Both the position numbers and the translations under genes were made by a program. From Marinilabilia rubra (lineage in GTDB: Bacteria; Bacteroidota; Bacteroidia; Bacteroidales; Marinilabiliaceae): 64,000 nucleotides of DNA. Of this stretch, positions 35,634 through 45,211 are shown one piece after another. The stretch is taken from contig NZ_QEWP01000008.1 in the NCBI RefSeq assembly GCF_003121985.1, positions 186,001 to 250,000 of the forward strand, written 5' to 3'. Within the stretch, counting starts at the first letter, position 1, and every line of letters begins with the position of its first letter. Below the pieces are notes generated by a model. That model made no database searches, was not told the DNA's origin, and saw only the letters and a program-made list of their open reading frames with translations.

Positions 35634-38600
35634 ATGAAAAAACAGTTTAATTTCTACAAGATCCTGTTTCTCTTTTTAGGGCTGGGCTTATTTATAAGCG
35701 CTTCTGCCCAGGAGATAACAGTGACAGGAACGGTAACGGATGCCGATAATGGCGAACCGCTGCCGGGCGTAACTGTAGTTATAAAAGGAACACAACAGGG
35801 TGCTATTACTCAGCCAGACGGAACTTATTCTGTTCAGGCACCTGAAGAGGCAGTATTGGCTTTTTCATTTATAGGGTATAAAACTTCTGAAGTAGCAATT
35901 GATGGCCAGAATGTTATAAATGTAGGTCTTCGACCTGATGTGCTTGGTCTTGAAGAAGTTGTTGTTATTGGATATGGAGTTTCCAAGAAAAAGGATCTTA
36001 CAGGTTCAGTGCAGACTGTTTCAGCTGATGATTTTAATCAAGGGTCGATTACTTCTCCACAACAACTGATGAATGGTAAGGTAGCAGGTGTACAGATTAC
36101 TGATGGAGGTGGTGCCCCTGGTAGTGGTACAACCATTCGAATTCGTGGTGGATCCTCATTGTCAGCGAGTAACGATCCTTTGATTATTATTGATGGAGTG
36201 CCCATTGACAACGAAGATGTATCCGGGATGCGTAACCCATTGAATGTGGTTAACCCCAATGATATTGAAACTTTTACTGTTTTGAAGGATGCCTCCGCTA
36301 CTGCCATTTACGGTAGTCGGGCTTCGAACGGTGTTATTTTAATTACCACTAAAAAAGGAAAAACCGGCGAACTGAAAATTGACTATACCGGGAAGATGTC
36401 TGTTCACCAGCCTACCGAAATGGTCGATGTTGTTGATGCAGGACAATACCGTGAAATGTTAGGAAAATTTTTCCCTGAGAATACTAATCTTATGGGAGAT
36501 GCATCCACCGATTGGCAGGATGAGATTTATGAGACAGCTATAAGTACTGATCATAATATTGCTTTTTCTGGTACAGTAAAAGATGCTCTTCCTTTTAGGG
36601 CTTCTGTTGGATACAATAATTCCAATGGTATTCTCAAGAAATCCAGTATGGAAAGGGTGACAGCTGCTTTAAACCTCAATCCATCATTTTTTGGGGATCA
36701 TCTTAGAATTAATACCTCTCTCAAAGGGATGTCTATAAAAAATAATTTCTCAAATGAAGATGCCATTGGAGATGCCATAGCAATGGATCCCACTCAACCC
36801 ATAAAGGCTGATGAATATGATCGATTTGGAGGTTATTATGCCTGGACCAACGCAAGTGGTAATCCCAATAATATTGCACCACAAAATGCGGTAGCACGTA
36901 TCAACCAAAGAACTGACTTATCTATGGTACAACGTTTTGTTGGTAATTTTCAGGCAGATTACAAATTCCACTTCCTTCCTGAATTGAGAGCCAATTTAAA
37001 CGTTGGTATGGACTACTCCAAGAGTGAGGATGATGGAGGGGTTCAAACTCCTGCCAATGCAGCCTGGGATACAGAAGCGTTCCTCAGGGGAGGAGCTTAT
37101 AGTCATTATGCTCAGGAAAAACGGAATGAGTTATTGGACTTCTATCTTCAATATACAAAACCCCTGGATGATATTGATAGTAGAATTGATGTGATGGGGG
37201 GATATTCCTGGCAGCATTTCTGGAGAAATAATGAAGATGAGGCTTACTTTAATGAGGCCGATAGCGAAGGTAGTTTTGTTAGAGATCCATATAATTTAAC
37301 TAAAACAGAGAACTACCTGGTATCCTTTTTCGGGCGTTTAAATTATGTCTTTAAAGAAAAGTACTTCCTCACTTTTACTTTGAGAAATGACGGATCATCA
37401 CGTTTTTCAGAAGAAAACCGCTGGGGCTTGTTCCCATCAATGGCATTGGCCTGGAATATTAGTGATGAAGCCTTCCTTGAGCAGAGCTCCGCGGTTTCGA
37501 ACTTAAAGCTTCGTTTGGGATATGGTGTTACAGGTCAGCAAAACATTGGAAGTGATTACGGGTATTTTGGAACCTACCGCACAGGCCAGCCAACCGCGCA
37601 GTATGTTTACTATAATCCACAATCAGGAAATTATGTGAAGATTCCTGTAACAACTTTAAGACCGGAAGGGTATGACAAAAACCTTAAGTGGGAAGAAACA
37701 ACTACTTACAACGTGGGGCTTGATTATGGTTTCATGAATGACAGAATTTATGGTAGTCTGGATGTTTATCTTAGGAAAACAGAAGATCTGTTGAATGAAA
37801 TCCCGGTTCCGGCCGGAGCCAATCTGACCAATCAACTTTTTACCAATGTGGGTAACCTGGAAAACAAAGGGTTCGAGATATCCTTGAATACAATTCCATA
37901 CGAATCAAATGATTTCACATGGGAATTGGGTGCCAATTTCACCTATAATGAAAATGAAATAACCAAACTTACTCAGGTAGATGATCCCAATTATCTGGGA
38001 GTTCAACATGGTGGAATCAGTGGAGGTACCGGTAATAATATCAAAATTCATCAGGTAGGTCAGCCCGCAGGATCCTTCTTTGTATATGAGCAGGTATATG
38101 ATGCCGATGGTCGTCCTCTTGAAGGGGTTTATGTGGACCAGAATGAAGATGGCCAAATTAACGAATCGGATCTTTATGTTGCAGGAAGTGCTTCTCCAAA
38201 ATATATAATTGGTTTAAATACGTCATTACGTTATAAGAATTGGGACTTGAGCGTTTCAGGCCGGGCAAATCTGGATATGTATGTGTATAACAACATGGCA
38301 TCGAATGGTGCTTTTTACAATAAACTGCAGGTTAATGGAAACTTTCTAAACAATATTCACAGTGATATTTATAACACAGGTTTCTACGATCCAAATTATT
38401 TCTCTGATTACTATGTTCAGAATGCTTCTTTTTTCCGTCTCGATAATGTGACTTTAGGTTACAATGTAAATGATTTATTGAATTCAGGTTTAAAGATTCG
38501 TGTTTATGGTTCTGTGGATAATGTACTAGTAGTCTCAGAATATGACGGAATTGATCCTGAGATTAGCGATGGAATAGATAATAATATGTATCCTCGTCCA

Positions 38601-38636
38601 CGTACCTATATGATGGGTGTTAATGTGTCATTCTAA
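35634..38636 (+). CDS. susC: SusC-like TonB-dependent outer-membrane transporter
   Basis: This 1000-residue SusC-family porin imports maltooligosaccharides across the outer membrane using TonB energy. A signal peptide ends at ISASAQ (~26). Residues ~28-105 are the carboxypeptidase-regulatory-like domain (VTGTVTDADNGEPLPGVTVV), followed by the TonB-box region LEEVVVIGYG and the plug domain (~118-235) with IRIRGGSSLSASNDPLIIID and the family signature YGSRASNGVILITTKKGK. The remainder is the 22-strand barrel, ending in an aromatic VNVSF. It heads the operon susC-susD-susE-amylase; susD follows after 15 nt. Confidence 0.94.
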   Translation: MKKQFNFYKILFLFLGLGLFISASAQEITVTGTVTDADNGEPLPGVTVVIKGTQQGAITQPDGTYSVQAPEEAVLAFSFIGYKTSEVAIDGQNVINVGLRPDVLGLEEVVVIGYGVSKKKDLTGSVQTVSADDFNQGSITSPQQLMNGKVAGVQITDGGGAPGSGTTIRIRGGSSLSASNDPLIIIDGVPIDNEDVSGMRNPLNVVNPNDIETFTVLKDASATAIYGSRASNGVILITTKKGKTGELKIDYTGKMSVHQPTEMVDVVDAGQYREMLGKFFPENTNLMGDASTDWQDEIYETAISTDHNIAFSGTVKDALPFRASVGYNNSNGILKKSSMERVTAALNLNPSFFGDHLRINTSLKGMSIKNNFSNEDAIGDAIAMDPTQPIKADEYDRFGGYYAWTNASGNPNNIAPQNAVARINQRTDLSMVQRFVGNFQADYKFHFLPELRANLNVGMDYSKSEDDGGVQTPANAAWDTEAFLRGGAYSHYAQEKRNELLDFYLQYTKPLDDIDSRIDVMGGYSWQHFWRNNEDEAYFNEADSEGSFVRDPYNLTKTENYLVSFFGRLNYVFKEKYFLTFTLRNDGSSRFSEENRWGLFPSMALAWNISDEAFLEQSSAVSNLKLRLGYGVTGQQNIGSDYGYFGTYRTGQPTAQYVYYNPQSGNYVKIPVTTLRPEGYDKNLKWEETTTYNVGLDYGFMNDRIYGSLDVYLRKTEDLLNEIPVPAGANLTNQLFTNVGNLENKGFEISLNTIPYESNDFTWELGANFTYNENEITKLTQVDDPNYLGVQHGGISGGTGNNIKIHQVGQPAGSFFVYEQVYDADGRPLEGVYVDQNEDGQINESDLYVAGSASPKYIIGLNTSLRYKNWDLSVSGRANLDMYVYNNMASNGAFYNKLQVNGNFLNNIHSDIYNTGFYDPNYFSDYYVQNASFFRLDNVTLGYNVNDLLNSGLKIRVYGSVDNVLVVSEYDGIDPEISDGIDNNMYPRPRTYMMGVNVSF

Positions 38637-38651
38637 AAAAATCAATGAACG

Positions 38652-40292
38652 ATGAAGAAAATAACAATTCAAAATATTGCAATAGCACTGTTTTTCATCA
38701 TTGGCCTGGGTTCGTGTGTCGATGATCTGGAACTGGTGCCTATAGATCCCAATCTTGATACTGCTGATAAAGTGTATACAAGTGAGGAGAAGTTTGAACA
38801 AGGTCTGGCCAAAATTTATGCAGGATTTGCAGTGTCAGGACAAACCGGTCCTGACGGTGAGGGCGACCTTGGTGGATTTGATGAAGGCCACAGCCAATAT
38901 TGGCGTGGGTACTTTGTGCTTCAGCAATTGCCTACAGATGAAACAGTGAATGGTTGGGCTGACGGGAATCTTCCAAAAATCAGCCAGGTTAATTGGGGGG
39001 CAAACAATGAATTTATTCGTTCTTTCTATTACCGGGCGTTATACCAGGTTTCTTTGGCCAATGAATTTATTCGTCAGGCCAATAACAATGCACAAGAGGA
39101 TTGGAACGGTGTGCCTCAAATGGTGGCTGAAGCTCGTTTTTTGAGAGCTCTTTCATATTGGCATGCTCTGGATTTATTCGGTAACAGAATTCCTTTTGTG
39201 GATGAAAATTCTCCTATTGGGTCAACTTTACCTGAACCTGCTGGTGAAAATGTTCGGGGGCCTGAACTGTTTAACTTTATTGAGTCCGAACTTCTTGAGA
39301 TTACCGGCGAACAAGGAGATTCTCAAAATATTCTCCCTGATCATTCAAATGCGATGGTCGGTCAGGCCAGTAAAGGTGCTGCCTGGATGCTTTTAGGGAA
39401 ATTGTATTTGAATCATGCCGTTTATTTGGGACAGGAAAATGATGAGTATTACCAACAAGCAAAAGTTTTTGTTGATAAAGTGATCAACGAAGGTGGGTTT
39501 AGTTTGGTTGACGCAGAAGATGTTTCACCGAATGATTCTGCATACAATACTCCTTATGAGTACTTGTTCCTGGCTGATAACTACAGATGTAATAATGAGA
39601 TTATCTTCTCAATCAACTTTGATGGTGACAACAGTAAAACCTGGGGAGGTACTCCATACATATTGAATGCTTCCATTGGAGGCGAAATGATTCCTTCTGA
39701 TTATGGTACCAGCGAAGCTTGGGGGGGAAACAGGACTACTGCAAAACTGGTTTCAAAATTTGATAATAGTGATTTGAGGGCTATGTGGTTCACTGAAGGA
39801 CAGAGTCTTGATATCGCCCAGCTTGATCAGTTTACGCAGGGGTATGCGGTGACCAAGTATAAAAATATTACGCGTGAAGGAGGTTTTGGGTCCAATGGAG
39901 GCAATAGTGCTTTTGTTGACATTAATGCACCCGTCTTCAGATTGGCAGATGCTTACTTAATGGCTGCTGAAATTGATTTGAGGTTGAACGGTTCTGTTTC
40001 ATCAGCCAGCCAGAACTACATAGCTGCTTTGCGCGACAGAGCAGGCGTAGGCATGCCAGGGACCATCGATCTTGATTTTATACTGGATGAGCGGGCCCGC
40101 GAGTTATACTGGGAGTGTCACCGACGTACTGACCTGGTACGTTTTGGCAAGTTCTCTGGAGGTGACTATGTATGGCCTTTTAAAGGAGGAGCGGTAAATG
40201 GTACCTCAGTAGATGCCAAATTCGATTTGATGCCCATTCCGTTTACCGACATTACAGCTAACCCCAAACTTGAGCAAAACCCGGATTATTAA
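38652..40292 (+). CDS. susD: SusD/RagB-family starch-binding surface lipoprotein
   Basis: This 546-residue SusD-family lipoprotein caps the SusC barrel and binds glycan at the cell surface. The leader ends in GLGSC (Cys22). Typical SusD features are the N-terminal TPR-rich helices (FEQGLAKIYAGFAVSGQTG; QVSLANEFIRQANNNAQ), VAEARFLRALSYWHALDLFG around residues 157-176, and the C-terminal LDFILDERARELYWECHRRTDLVRFG. It is encoded 15 nt behind susC and 9 nt ahead of the SusE-like gene. Starch specificity is inferred from the surrounding amylases. Confidence 0.94.
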   Translation: MKKITIQNIAIALFFIIGLGSCVDDLELVPIDPNLDTADKVYTSEEKFEQGLAKIYAGFAVSGQTGPDGEGDLGGFDEGHSQYWRGYFVLQQLPTDETVNGWADGNLPKISQVNWGANNEFIRSFYYRALYQVSLANEFIRQANNNAQEDWNGVPQMVAEARFLRALSYWHALDLFGNRIPFVDENSPIGSTLPEPAGENVRGPELFNFIESELLEITGEQGDSQNILPDHSNAMVGQASKGAAWMLLGKLYLNHAVYLGQENDEYYQQAKVFVDKVINEGGFSLVDAEDVSPNDSAYNTPYEYLFLADNYRCNNEIIFSINFDGDNSKTWGGTPYILNASIGGEMIPSDYGTSEAWGGNRTTAKLVSKFDNSDLRAMWFTEGQSLDIAQLDQFTQGYAVTKYKNITREGGFGSNGGNSAFVDINAPVFRLADAYLMAAEIDLRLNGSVSSASQNYIAALRDRAGVGMPGTIDLDFILDERARELYWECHRRTDLVRFGKFSGGDYVWPFKGGAVNGTSVDAKFDLMPIPFTDITANPKLEQNPDY

Positions 40293-40301
40293 TCGTTAAC
40301 A

Positions 40302-42098
40302 ATGAGAGAAATGAAAAATATTAAAATATTTGCACTGTTTTTTATGGTGATCGGTTTATTTTCGTCTTGTGAAGATGAACTGGATCCCAAAGTACCTTCC
40401 GATGCGGTGGGGCCTGAACTGCTTTCTCCCTCAGGAGGAGGTTCATATGTACTGGAAAAAGTGAATGAAGATCAGGTGTTTGCTACGTTTGATTGGACTG
40501 AGGCAGATTTTAAACTACCTGTTGTTGTGGAGTATGCTCTGGAAGTGGATGTTCAGGGTGGTGATTTTTCTAAGCGCAACATATTGCTTTCCAATATTGA
40601 GACACCATTAGAAATTTCGGTTTCAGATTTCAATAAAGGATTATTAGCTGCCGGATTTGAAGAAGGTACGGCTCATGATATACAGGTTCGTGTGGTGGCA
40701 AATCATGAATTAGTTACTGAACCTATTAACATGACAGTCACTCCTTATTTCGACGTTGATTCATGGACCGTAATCGGAAGTGCGGTAGGAGGCTGGAACC
40801 CAGAGAATGACCAGTATATGGACTACGACAAAGAGGCGGGAGTTTACAGGCTTACTCTTGATCTTTCACCGGGTGAGTTTAAATTCAGAGCACCTAATAA
40901 AGATGCTGACAATCCCTGGGCGTTTAACCTAGGGCTGGATGGTGATCCACGTACTATATTCGATGAGGAGAATGTAGTGTTAAGTGATGGAGGCGCTAAT
41001 ATTGGTACTACAGGAGGTAACTATACTCTTATTTTGGATGTAAATGCTGGAACATTTACCATTATTCAAAATGAAGCGCCTGAATTGACTGATTGGACAG
41101 GAGTTGTCCTTGATGCTGTTGGGTCCGGAATTAGTTCAGATAACCCTGATGCCACAGCTGATGGCAGTAGTTGGAATTGGGGCAATGTGCTTGTTGCTGA
41201 TAACGAGGGAGCACCCACTTCAAGTGCAGGCGTTTATACCTGGACATGGGAAGGAATCATTCTCGAGGCCAACGAAGGCTTTAAGCTCCGGACTCTTAAC
41301 GGGGAACCAGCTCCGCAAAATGAGATAGCTTTTGATTTAGGTTATGGTGCACTTGATGTTGATAATAGTTCTGAATTAGTAGTTGATGCTGACGGAAATC
41401 TTTCTGTAACAGAGAAAGGGGAGTATGATATTACTCTTGTTGTTGATGCCATAAACGGTGACATTAAAACTGTTACTATCACTGAATCCGCTCCTGCAAC
41501 CTTGTACATGATTGGTGGTACCATCGGCGGATGGGACTGGGCTGCTAACAGCATTGAAATGATTCCTGTTCATAGCCATGAAAATCTGTACTGGAAAATT
41601 GTTTGGATGGAAGCTGGTACTGATGGGTTTAAGTTTTCACCTGTTATGGACTGGGGAGATGATTTTGGAATGGCCGAAGATCTTGGCGGAGGTGAGTACT
41701 CTTTTGGGGGAGATAATATTTCTGCTCCTGTCGAGAGTGGTTATTACATGGTAGTTGTTGATTTGGAGGCAGAAAAGATTTCAGTTGTTGAACCTGAGGT
41801 TTACCTTATTGGTGATGCAGTAGGAAGCTGGGATGCCGCTAATGAGGCTGCTAAATTCACCATTGACAATGCCAATGAAAAACTTTCATTCCAGGGAACG
41901 CTCAACAATGCAGAGCTTAGAATGTATGCATGGCATTCGTATTTTACCGACTGGTGGCAGTCAGAATTTATGATCTTTGATGGTAATATCGAATATCGTG
42001 GTAATGGTGGTGATCAGGACCGTGTAAATGTGGATGCAGGTGATTATATTATAGATCTGAATTTTAAGAATGAAACCGGCTCAGTTACTTTGCAGTAA
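40302..42098 (+). CDS. SusE/SusF-like multi-domain starch-binding lipoprotein
   Basis: This 598-residue lipoprotein (lipobox LFSSC, Cys23) has a SusE-type N-terminal domain (~25-150, ALEVDVQGGDFSKRNILLSN). Four consecutive beta-sandwich modules follow, at roughly 155-255, 263-395, 398-495 and 497-598; three open with similar phrases (VIGSAVGGWNPEND, MIGGTIGGWDWAA, LIGDAVGSWDAA). These resemble the starch-binding modules of SusE and SusF. It should sit on the cell surface and help bind starch near SusC/SusD. A second in-frame ATG at 40311 is an equally possible start. A terminator-like hairpin separates it from the amylase gene. Confidence 0.87.
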   Translation: MREMKNIKIFALFFMVIGLFSSCEDELDPKVPSDAVGPELLSPSGGGSYVLEKVNEDQVFATFDWTEADFKLPVVVEYALEVDVQGGDFSKRNILLSNIETPLEISVSDFNKGLLAAGFEEGTAHDIQVRVVANHELVTEPINMTVTPYFDVDSWTVIGSAVGGWNPENDQYMDYDKEAGVYRLTLDLSPGEFKFRAPNKDADNPWAFNLGLDGDPRTIFDEENVVLSDGGANIGTTGGNYTLILDVNAGTFTIIQNEAPELTDWTGVVLDAVGSGISSDNPDATADGSSWNWGNVLVADNEGAPTSSAGVYTWTWEGIILEANEGFKLRTLNGEPAPQNEIAFDLGYGALDVDNSSELVVDADGNLSVTEKGEYDITLVVDAINGDIKTVTITESAPATLYMIGGTIGGWDWAANSIEMIPVHSHENLYWKIVWMEAGTDGFKFSPVMDWGDDFGMAEDLGGGEYSFGGDNISAPVESGYYMVVVDLEAEKISVVEPEVYLIGDAVGSWDAANEAAKFTIDNANEKLSFQGTLNNAELRMYAWHSYFTDWWQSEFMIFDGNIEYRGNGGDQDRVNVDAGDYIIDLNFKNETGSVTLQ

Positions 42099-42117
42099 CA
42101 TTGGCTTTACTATTATT

Positions 42118-42152
42118 CACGGGATCAGGATTCTCTGGTCCCGTGTTTTTCT
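42118..42152 (+). terminator. Intercistronic terminator between the susE-like gene and the amylase
   Basis: CACGGGA pairs with TCCCGTG around a 14-nt loop and is followed by TTTTTC. It lies inside the operon, so it may reduce amylase expression relative to susCDE. Confidence 0.7.
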
Positions 42153-42189
42153 TTTCAGACTATTACTTTTTATCAAAAGGACATATTGT

Positions 42190-44976
42190 ATGAAACAAAT
42201 CTTTTTAATAATTGCCTTGTTGTTTATGGGTATTTCCGGAATAGCCCAGGTCGTTACTTCCGATCCGGCTTTACCTACTGCCGATTCTGGAGTGACCATT
42301 ACATTTCATGCCGATCAGGGCACAGGTGGACTGAAGGATTATACAGGAGATGTGTATGCCCATACCGGGGTTATTACCAACGCTAGTACTGATGGTGGTG
42401 ACTGGATGCATGTCATTGCAGATTGGGGAGTGAATGTGGATGCGGCTAAAATGACTCGTGTTTCAGATAACACTTATGAATTACAGATATCTCCGGACAT
42501 CCTTACATATTATGGTGTTGATGAAACAGAGACGGTTTTGCAGATGGCTTTTGTTTTCCGAAGTGGAGAGCAAGTTGGAGGCTCGTACCTGGAAGGAAAG
42601 GCTGAGGGAGGCGAGAATATCTTTGTAGATGTATATGAAGCCGGTTTAACCGCTGTTATTTCCACCCCTGATGATGGCGTACTCTTTAGCCCCGGCGAAA
42701 CAGTTGATGTTGAAGGACAAGGACAACAATCCACCTCTCTGGAGTTGTTTCTGAACGGCAACTCTGTTGCTACTTCTGCTTTACAGGAATTAAATCATAC
42801 TTTTTCTGCTCCTTCTTCGGGAAGTCATGAGTTAGTGTTGGTAGCCACTGCTGATGGAGAAACGGATGCTGATACGGTTAATTTTTATATCAAAGAACCT
42901 GTTGTTAATGAAGCTTTACCGGCAGGACTAAATAAAGGAGTAAATATTATTGATGACAACACTGCGACCTTCGTTCTTCAAGCTCCAGAAAAATCTTATG
43001 TGTATATAATAGGCGATTTTAATGATTGGGAACCTCGTCCCGAAGCCCAGATGAAAAAAGACGGTGAGATGTTTTGGTTAACTGTTGCAGATCTTCAGCC
43101 AAACACAGAGTATGCTTACCAATATTACATAGATGGTGATGTGAAAGTGGCTGATCCTTATACCAATAAAGTGCTTGATCCTTGGAATGATAAATATATT
43201 CCTGAAGATATTTATCCAAATCTTAAGCCGTATCCCAAAGCAAATGGTGCAGAAGGAATTATTTCTGTATTTAGTACCACTCCTGATGTCTATCAATGGA
43301 AAACATCCGACTTTACACCTCCGGCCAGCGAAGATCTGGTGATTTATGAATTATTGATCCGAGATTTTACCGCCAACCAGGATATTAAAACGGTCACCGA
43401 TACGCTTGATTATCTTCAAAGATTGGGTGTGAATGCCATTGAATTAATGCCTTTTAATGAGTTTGAAGGCAATGATAGTTGGGGATACAATCCTTCATTT
43501 TACTTTGCAACAGACAAGGCTTACGGAACCTTAAATGACTATAAAGAGTTTGTGGATGAGTGCCACGCCCGCGGTATTGCCGTGATTATGGATATGGTTT
43601 TGAACCATAGTTACAGTCAGTCGGCTTTTGCTCAGATGTACCTGGATGGAGGAAAACCAGCTTCCAATAATCCCTGGTACAACAGAGATCACAATATGGA
43701 AAATACCGCTGCTCAGTGGGGATACGACTTTAATCATGAGAGTCCTTATACAAGAGAATTGGTTGATAGTATTAATTCTTTCTGGATGTCTGAGTTAAGA
43801 GTCGATGGCTTTCGCTTCGACTTTACCAAAGGTTTTACTAATAAAACTTATGGTCCCAGTTCATGGGCAAGTGAGTACGATGCCAGTCGCATTCAAATTC
43901 TAACACGGATGGCAGGTGAAATATGGAGCCAAAACCCAGATGCTTTTGTCATCTTCGAGCATCTCGCTGATAATTCAGAAGAAAAAGTCTTAGCGAATAA
44001 TGGCATTCTCCTTTGGGGAAATATGAATCATCCTTTTAGTGAAGCCATTATGGGGTATCATGAAGATAGCAAGTCAGATTTTTCCTGGGCCTCTTATAAT
44101 TTAAGAGGATGGAATAACCCTAATGTTCTTGCATACATGGAAAGCCACGATGAAGAACGCGTAATGTACAGAGCTTTAAATTATGGGAATGCTGCTGCTG
44201 GATATCAGGTTTCAGAACTGGAAAATGCCTGTATGAGGGTAGGAATGGCATCTGTGTTTTTAATGTCTATTCCCGGCCCCAAGATGATTTGGCAGTTTGG
44301 AGAGTTGGGGTATGACATTAGCATCGATGAAGGTGGGCGTCTTGGGCAAAAACCCCCAAAATGGGATTATCTGGAAAATTATGCTCGCGAATCATTATGG
44401 GAGTTTTATGCCAATATTATTAACCTTAAGGTAAACCAGTCTGTGTTTCGAACAGCTGACTATGAGATGGATGTGGCCAATTCTGTTAAGAGGATTAGTT
44501 TAAATGGTGAAGAGGTTGATGTTAGACTTGTAGGTAATTTCGGGCTAACCAATTCAGGGAAGGCTCCTTTTTTTAGTCGTACCGGTTGGTGGTACAATCA
44601 TTTCCAGGGTGATAGTATTAATGTTACGGATCCTAATATGGTGGTTACCCTTCGTCCGGGTGAGTTTGCTTTTTTTACATCTAAGAAGTTGGAAGGGTTC
44701 AAAAACGTCACCTCCTCAGGACCTGAAATATTTGAACATACCTCTGATATTGAAATTTTCCCAAATCCGGTTGATGATGAGCTGAATATTTTGAGCGAAA
44801 GGACAACGGATATCGGAAACATCTTTGTTTATGATTTGTCTGGTCGTGTAGTATTTGAAAGAAAGGCCGGCGGTCAAACTACTTTTAATTTAGAGGGCTT
44901 GGCTTCAGGTCTTTATCTTTTGGAGATTAGGATGAAAGATGAGCGTTCCTCATGGCAAAAGTTTATAAAGAAGTAG
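42190..44976 (+). CDS. GH13 alpha-amylase with N-terminal binding modules and T9SS sorting domain
   Basis: This 928-residue enzyme has a signal peptide ending GISGIAQ (~20). Modules in order: a beta-sandwich (~22-152), an Ig-like linker domain (~155-235), a CBM48/E-set module with IIGDFNDWEP (~245-350), then the GH13 barrel (~380-840) with region I MDMVLNH (Asp468-His473), II VDGFRFD (nucleophile Asp544), III IFEH (Glu590) and IV ESHDE (Asp654). The last ~75 residues (IEIFPNPVDDELNIL...GLYLLEI) are a type A T9SS sorting domain, so it is exported across the outer membrane and likely surface-attached or released. ATG 42190 was chosen; the reading from 42070 would overlap the susE-like gene and lack a signal peptide. 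Confidence 0.93.
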   Translation: MKQIFLIIALLFMGISGIAQVVTSDPALPTADSGVTITFHADQGTGGLKDYTGDVYAHTGVITNASTDGGDWMHVIADWGVNVDAAKMTRVSDNTYELQISPDILTYYGVDETETVLQMAFVFRSGEQVGGSYLEGKAEGGENIFVDVYEAGLTAVISTPDDGVLFSPGETVDVEGQGQQSTSLELFLNGNSVATSALQELNHTFSAPSSGSHELVLVATADGETDADTVNFYIKEPVVNEALPAGLNKGVNIIDDNTATFVLQAPEKSYVYIIGDFNDWEPRPEAQMKKDGEMFWLTVADLQPNTEYAYQYYIDGDVKVADPYTNKVLDPWNDKYIPEDIYPNLKPYPKANGAEGIISVFSTTPDVYQWKTSDFTPPASEDLVIYELLIRDFTANQDIKTVTDTLDYLQRLGVNAIELMPFNEFEGNDSWGYNPSFYFATDKAYGTLNDYKEFVDECHARGIAVIMDMVLNHSYSQSAFAQMYLDGGKPASNNPWYNRDHNMENTAAQWGYDFNHESPYTRELVDSINSFWMSELRVDGFRFDFTKGFTNKTYGPSSWASEYDASRIQILTRMAGEIWSQNPDAFVIFEHLADNSEEKVLANNGILLWGNMNHPFSEAIMGYHEDSKSDFSWASYNLRGWNNPNVLAYMESHDEERVMYRALNYGNAAAGYQVSELENACMRVGMASVFLMSIPGPKMIWQFGELGYDISIDEGGRLGQKPPKWDYLENYARESLWEFYANIINLKVNQSVFRTADYEMDVANSVKRISLNGEEVDVRLVGNFGLTNSGKAPFFSRTGWWYNHFQGDSINVTDPNMVVTLRPGEFAFFTSKKLEGFKNVTSSGPEIFEHTSDIEIFPNPVDDELNILSERTTDIGNIFVYDLSGRVVFERKAGGQTTFNLEGLASGLYLLEIRMKDERSSWQKFIKK

Positions 44977-45000
44977 AGGGAAATAAAGAGATTAGATTAA

Positions 45001-45044
45001 AGCACCCCAAAAGGCAGGGATTGGTCCCGGCCTTTTGGGGTGCT
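45001..45044 (+). terminator. Terminator of the susC operon
   Basis: AGCACCCCAAAAGGC and GCCTTTTGGGGTGCT are perfectly complementary (15 bp). There is no T tract, and the structure touches the left end of the next repeat element. Confidence 0.75.
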
Positions 45045-45211
45045 AGTGTGACAATTACTAAATTCATTCACTAATTTCAGGCGCTTTTTTCCTTTCTGCT
45101 TCGTTGGGGTTTGCTAACCATAGCTAAGGCTATGCTTAGCAAACCCCGCCTTGCATAAAGAAAAAAATCACATAAAATTCAAGTAAACCAATTTAATAAA
45201 TATCACACTAG
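45043..45211. mobile_element. MITE-like inverted-repeat element (family C)
   Basis: This ~169-bp element has terminal inverted repeats CTAGTGTGACAATTACTAAA (left) and CTAGTGTGATATTTATTAAA (right, other strand). An internal hairpin, GGGTTTGCTAA...TTAGCAAACCC, lies at ~45109-45147. CTAG at each end could be a duplicated target or part of the palindrome. The right end supplies the stop codon of the sugar transferase gene. Confidence 0.65.

Noticed and set aside
42070-42189. Longer start for the amylase overlapping the susE-like gene
   Set aside because: It would hide the signal peptide inside the protein and run through a terminator hairpin; ATG 42190 gives a proper leader.
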